In this document: positions 61,263 to 64,000 of the stretch, one piece after another | Layout of the letters: each line of letters starts with the position of its first letter | How positions within the stretch are numbered: the stretch's first letter is position 1 | Assembly (NCBI GenBank): GCA_948567375.1 | Contig: OX419759.1 | Span: forward strand, 47,582,593-47,646,592 | DNA: 64,000 nt | Source: Lunularia cruciata | Lineage: Eukaryota > Streptophyta > Marchantiopsida > Lunulariales > Lunulariaceae | Reading direction: 5' to 3' | The notes under the pieces: generated by a model | What the model saw: the letters and a program-made list of their open reading frames with translations, nothing else | Database searches by the model: none | What the model was told of the DNA's origin: nothing | Program-made: the position numbers and the translations under genes

Positions 61263-63483
61263 TGTCATACTTTGCCTTTCTCTCTTTGGTAATACACAAG
61301 ATGCCTAGTTGTGGAGCCTATAGATTAGAGGTTGTAGATTAACCTATCCCTACTAGTTTGAGCGTGTGTAGAACCCAACTAGTAAAACCTTATGCTCTAT
61401 CTTTTGATATTCTTGCTATTAGGTAAGGTGGTAATGGGTAACCTAACATGTCATCATAACATGCACTTCTGGTCTATTGGTCATCATTTCCAAAATTACC
61501 ATGAAGAAATACACAAGCACTCTTTGAAGGAAAGAACCTAAGCGCAATGCACGTACACCAATCCAAACCAACAGGGTGTACAACCAAGCATGCAAGCACA
61601 AAGAGGATCCAACCACAACAAGTCAACCACAACTCCCCATGCTTTTGGTGGAAATCAGCTTCAGAGCTCCCTGCCCTGTCCTCAAGTTGATTTCAATCTG
61701 TACTCCAGCTTCCTCAATTATGCACTTCAGATTTCAACCAATTCCTAATCCAAGTGTAGAACTTCTATCTCTATTGTTGGAGAAAATTCTATGAAACTCA
61801 GATGAGTGTAACTTTCTTTGTGTAGCTTGAATCCAAATGTTCTAGAATTCAGTGGAAAGCCAGTTAGATAAGCTTTCCAATGACATGAAATTTGCCTCAA
61901 TTTTACTATTACAGCTCCCTTGACAAGCTCCCAAACTTGGCCAATTGCTCGTAGGTTTTTACCCTAATTTTGAAATCCTTATTTTTGTGTTTTGTCCTAG
62001 TTCTTGGCAACTTTGCTCAGATTTTTGATTCAAAAGTACACTTGATCCTCAAAAAAACTCTATCAATCTTAAACCCTCAATCATAGTCACAATGTAGGAG
62101 AATTGACATCCAATCATGATGGAAGATAAAAATTGCTCTATTGAGCTTATGATAATATTTGCAATAGAGTTTCTTGCATCAATTCTCACTCTCTATGGAC
62201 CCAAAGTCAACCAAACTTTTCAAAATAGTTTTTTGTGCTCTTGTCTAACTCTTTAAAAAGTTTTGTATCCTAGTAAAACCTCAAACCCTAGATATGGATC
62301 AATTTTTGAGCTGGACTAACTTATGAGCTCTACATACCCACATATGCTTGATCCAAGACCCTAAATTGTCTATTTGAAGAATTCACATGAAATCTTCGCA
62401 TAAAGGTGCAAACCATAAACATCAACAAAACTAGAAATTTCCAAAATCTGGTTCAAACCACAACTTCAAGAGTGACTAAATCTTCAAAGCTGGTCAGAAT
62501 GTAATCTCCAACTCCTCACATTCCAAAGCTTCAAATTCAATTGGCCAGATTTGATTTGAGATTGATGAACTTTTTAGCATTTCTTGAGCTCAACACTACA
62601 AACCTTTTTCCATCTGTCCTATCCCATTAAGAGGTCATGAAAATGTCTCACTCAGCTCTCTAAATTGTTTATCTTGTCCTCTTGGGTATGAATTCTACCC
62701 GCTCACTTCAATTGATCATTTCTCCCATAGAATTGACTCAAATCTCTCAAATTTTGTCTCAAACTTGTAGCTTGTCTGCTTTTCTCTTGAACTATTGTCT
62801 TTTCTTCTCAAATGCCTTCCCTAAACTCCCTCCATTGTCCAAAAATGCCCGACTTCTCTTGGAAACCAATCTCTTGCAATTTTGTCTTTTAGCTCTTCAC
62901 CTTTTGACAAGTGGACCCCACAACTCCACCTTGAAGCTCATGAGCAAAAATTCAGGCATTTCCCAACTATAGGAGGACACTTATTGTTATGTCCCAGATG
63001 TGCTTGTAGGTAAGCACCAAAAGGATGATAGGATCTAGATTTTCCATCATTGACTCCGTGAATAGCATCTTGAAACGTCTCACCATCCAATCTCATAAGC
63101 CTTTGCGGTGTAGAATCTGAAGCCTAATGAGAAAAGGATTTGGAAGTGGCAGATCAAGAGCATGGGACATCTTATAATAAAATGCGGCCTTTGATGATCT
63201 ACGACTTGCACTTTGCTACAACTTTCACTCCCAATGCCCTCCTTCCTCTCAAGACTCCTCAACTAAAACACCCCTGGTCTCTCCATTCGCCCTCTTCTAT
63301 GCACATCAAATCCCCAAACATGATAAGATCGCAGCCCATGTGGCCAATCTCATATATATCTACATAGACTTCTCACATGGCAACGTCTTATCCTTTGGAT
63401 CTATCATACAACCTACTCCACTAATGTGGGGATAAACTATGATAAGTTACTTTTTTATGGGCTACACAAACCACAACATGACA
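61263..63483 (-). repeat. 3' LTR of B3
   Basis: The minus strand opens TGTCATGTTGTGG. It is similar along its whole length to the LTR at 31,001-33,079, with many substitutions and small indels. Its left edge truncates fossil C. Confidence 0.65.
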
Positions 63484-64000
63484 TCCACCCTCTCTAAATC
63501 TATGCATCCTTTGGTATGCACCAACCAATCAGACCACACATTGATGTTTGAGTCATACCACCTCCTCATCTGATTTGCGAGACTTGTCATCCTCTAGCAA
63601 TAGATCTTCACTTGGACCCAAAAGAGATCTAACTTTTTGTTGACTTTGTCTGTGCTCCAACTTCCTTCTTGCTGTTTAAAGACCTTGAGATGCTTGCCAA
63701 CAATTGGAACCTTCAATTTTCTTCTAGTAACCAATCTCCCTCTCAAATATCTCTTGGCCTCAAGCAATGGCATTTGTCAAATCTGTCTTTGTTCCCTAGA
63801 TGTGCTTTTTTAAGCCTCTCAAGTGCTAGCTCAACATCCTTGAGCCTTCTCTCCAATTGACAAACCATGAGTGCTAGAAGCTTCTCCCTAGATATGTGAT
63901 CTTCCTAAGGTAGGACAATCCAAGTGGGTATTTTCTCCTCAATTGGCATAATTGGTTTCTGCCCATGTATCAACTCCGCAGGCATGTAACCAATAGCTGA
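61263..64000 (-). mobile_element. 3' end of a second B-family element (B3)
   Basis: An LTR at 61,263-63,483 (about 2.2 kb) is collinear with 31,001-33,079. It is preceded on the minus strand by a polypurine tract (63,484-63,498, TTTAGAGAGGGTGGA type) and the post-integrase segment (about 63,650-63,900) whose LERLKKAHLGNK-like reading matches element B. The rest lies beyond the right edge. Broken. Confidence 0.65.

Overview
The window looks like nuclear DNA of a land plant with a large, retrotransposon-filled genome. The evidence is plant-type LTR retrotransposons (Athila/Tat-like, chromovirus and Ty1/copia), several degenerate gag-like families, and short GT-AG introns in the one stretch that looks like host DNA. 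Very old, diverged elements kept in nests would fit a gymnosperm, but that is an inference and the species cannot be named from the sequence. No rRNA, tRNA, CRISPR or bacterial feature was recognised.

Layout. 1-1,440: minus-strand gag-like fossil. 1,440-3,340: nothing identified. 3,343-9,960: two opposed copies of a coiled-coil gag-like fossil. 9,960-13,288: a truncated Athila/Tat-like element (A2). 13,289-16,720: more gag-like fossil. 17,013-18,245: plus-strand Ty1/copia fragment. 18,990-21,545: gag-like fossil. 21,545-29,770: a compositionally different island with two split host genes, both on the minus strand, plus local duplications and hairpins. 29,773-31,000: gag-like fossil. 31,001-52,575: an old Ty3-type element (B) holding two later insertions, a near-complete Athila/Tat-like element A (35,284-43,099; LTRs 96.5% identical by hand count) and a 3,171-base TG...CA unit (47,462-50,632). 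52,576-53,073: a direct duplication. 54,045-56,300: a second B-type gag region. 56,845-61,262: chromovirus fossil. 61,263-64,000: the 3' end of another B-family element, running off the window.

Host genes. Gene 1 (22,297-24,441) appears to encode an N-terminally membrane-anchored protein whose C-terminal half is a serial repeat of about 65 residues; three 195-base exons with their introns form a tandem triplication. Gene 2 (28,614-about 29,465) is the 3' end of a gene with phase-matched exons; its 5' exons were not found before the fossils begin at 29,773. I recognise neither family. Modules from the region upstream of gene 1 recur between the two genes, so the island has been locally reshuffled.

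The retroelements are fossils: nested, broken and mostly diverged. All boundaries come from reading and hand comparison, with no database search.
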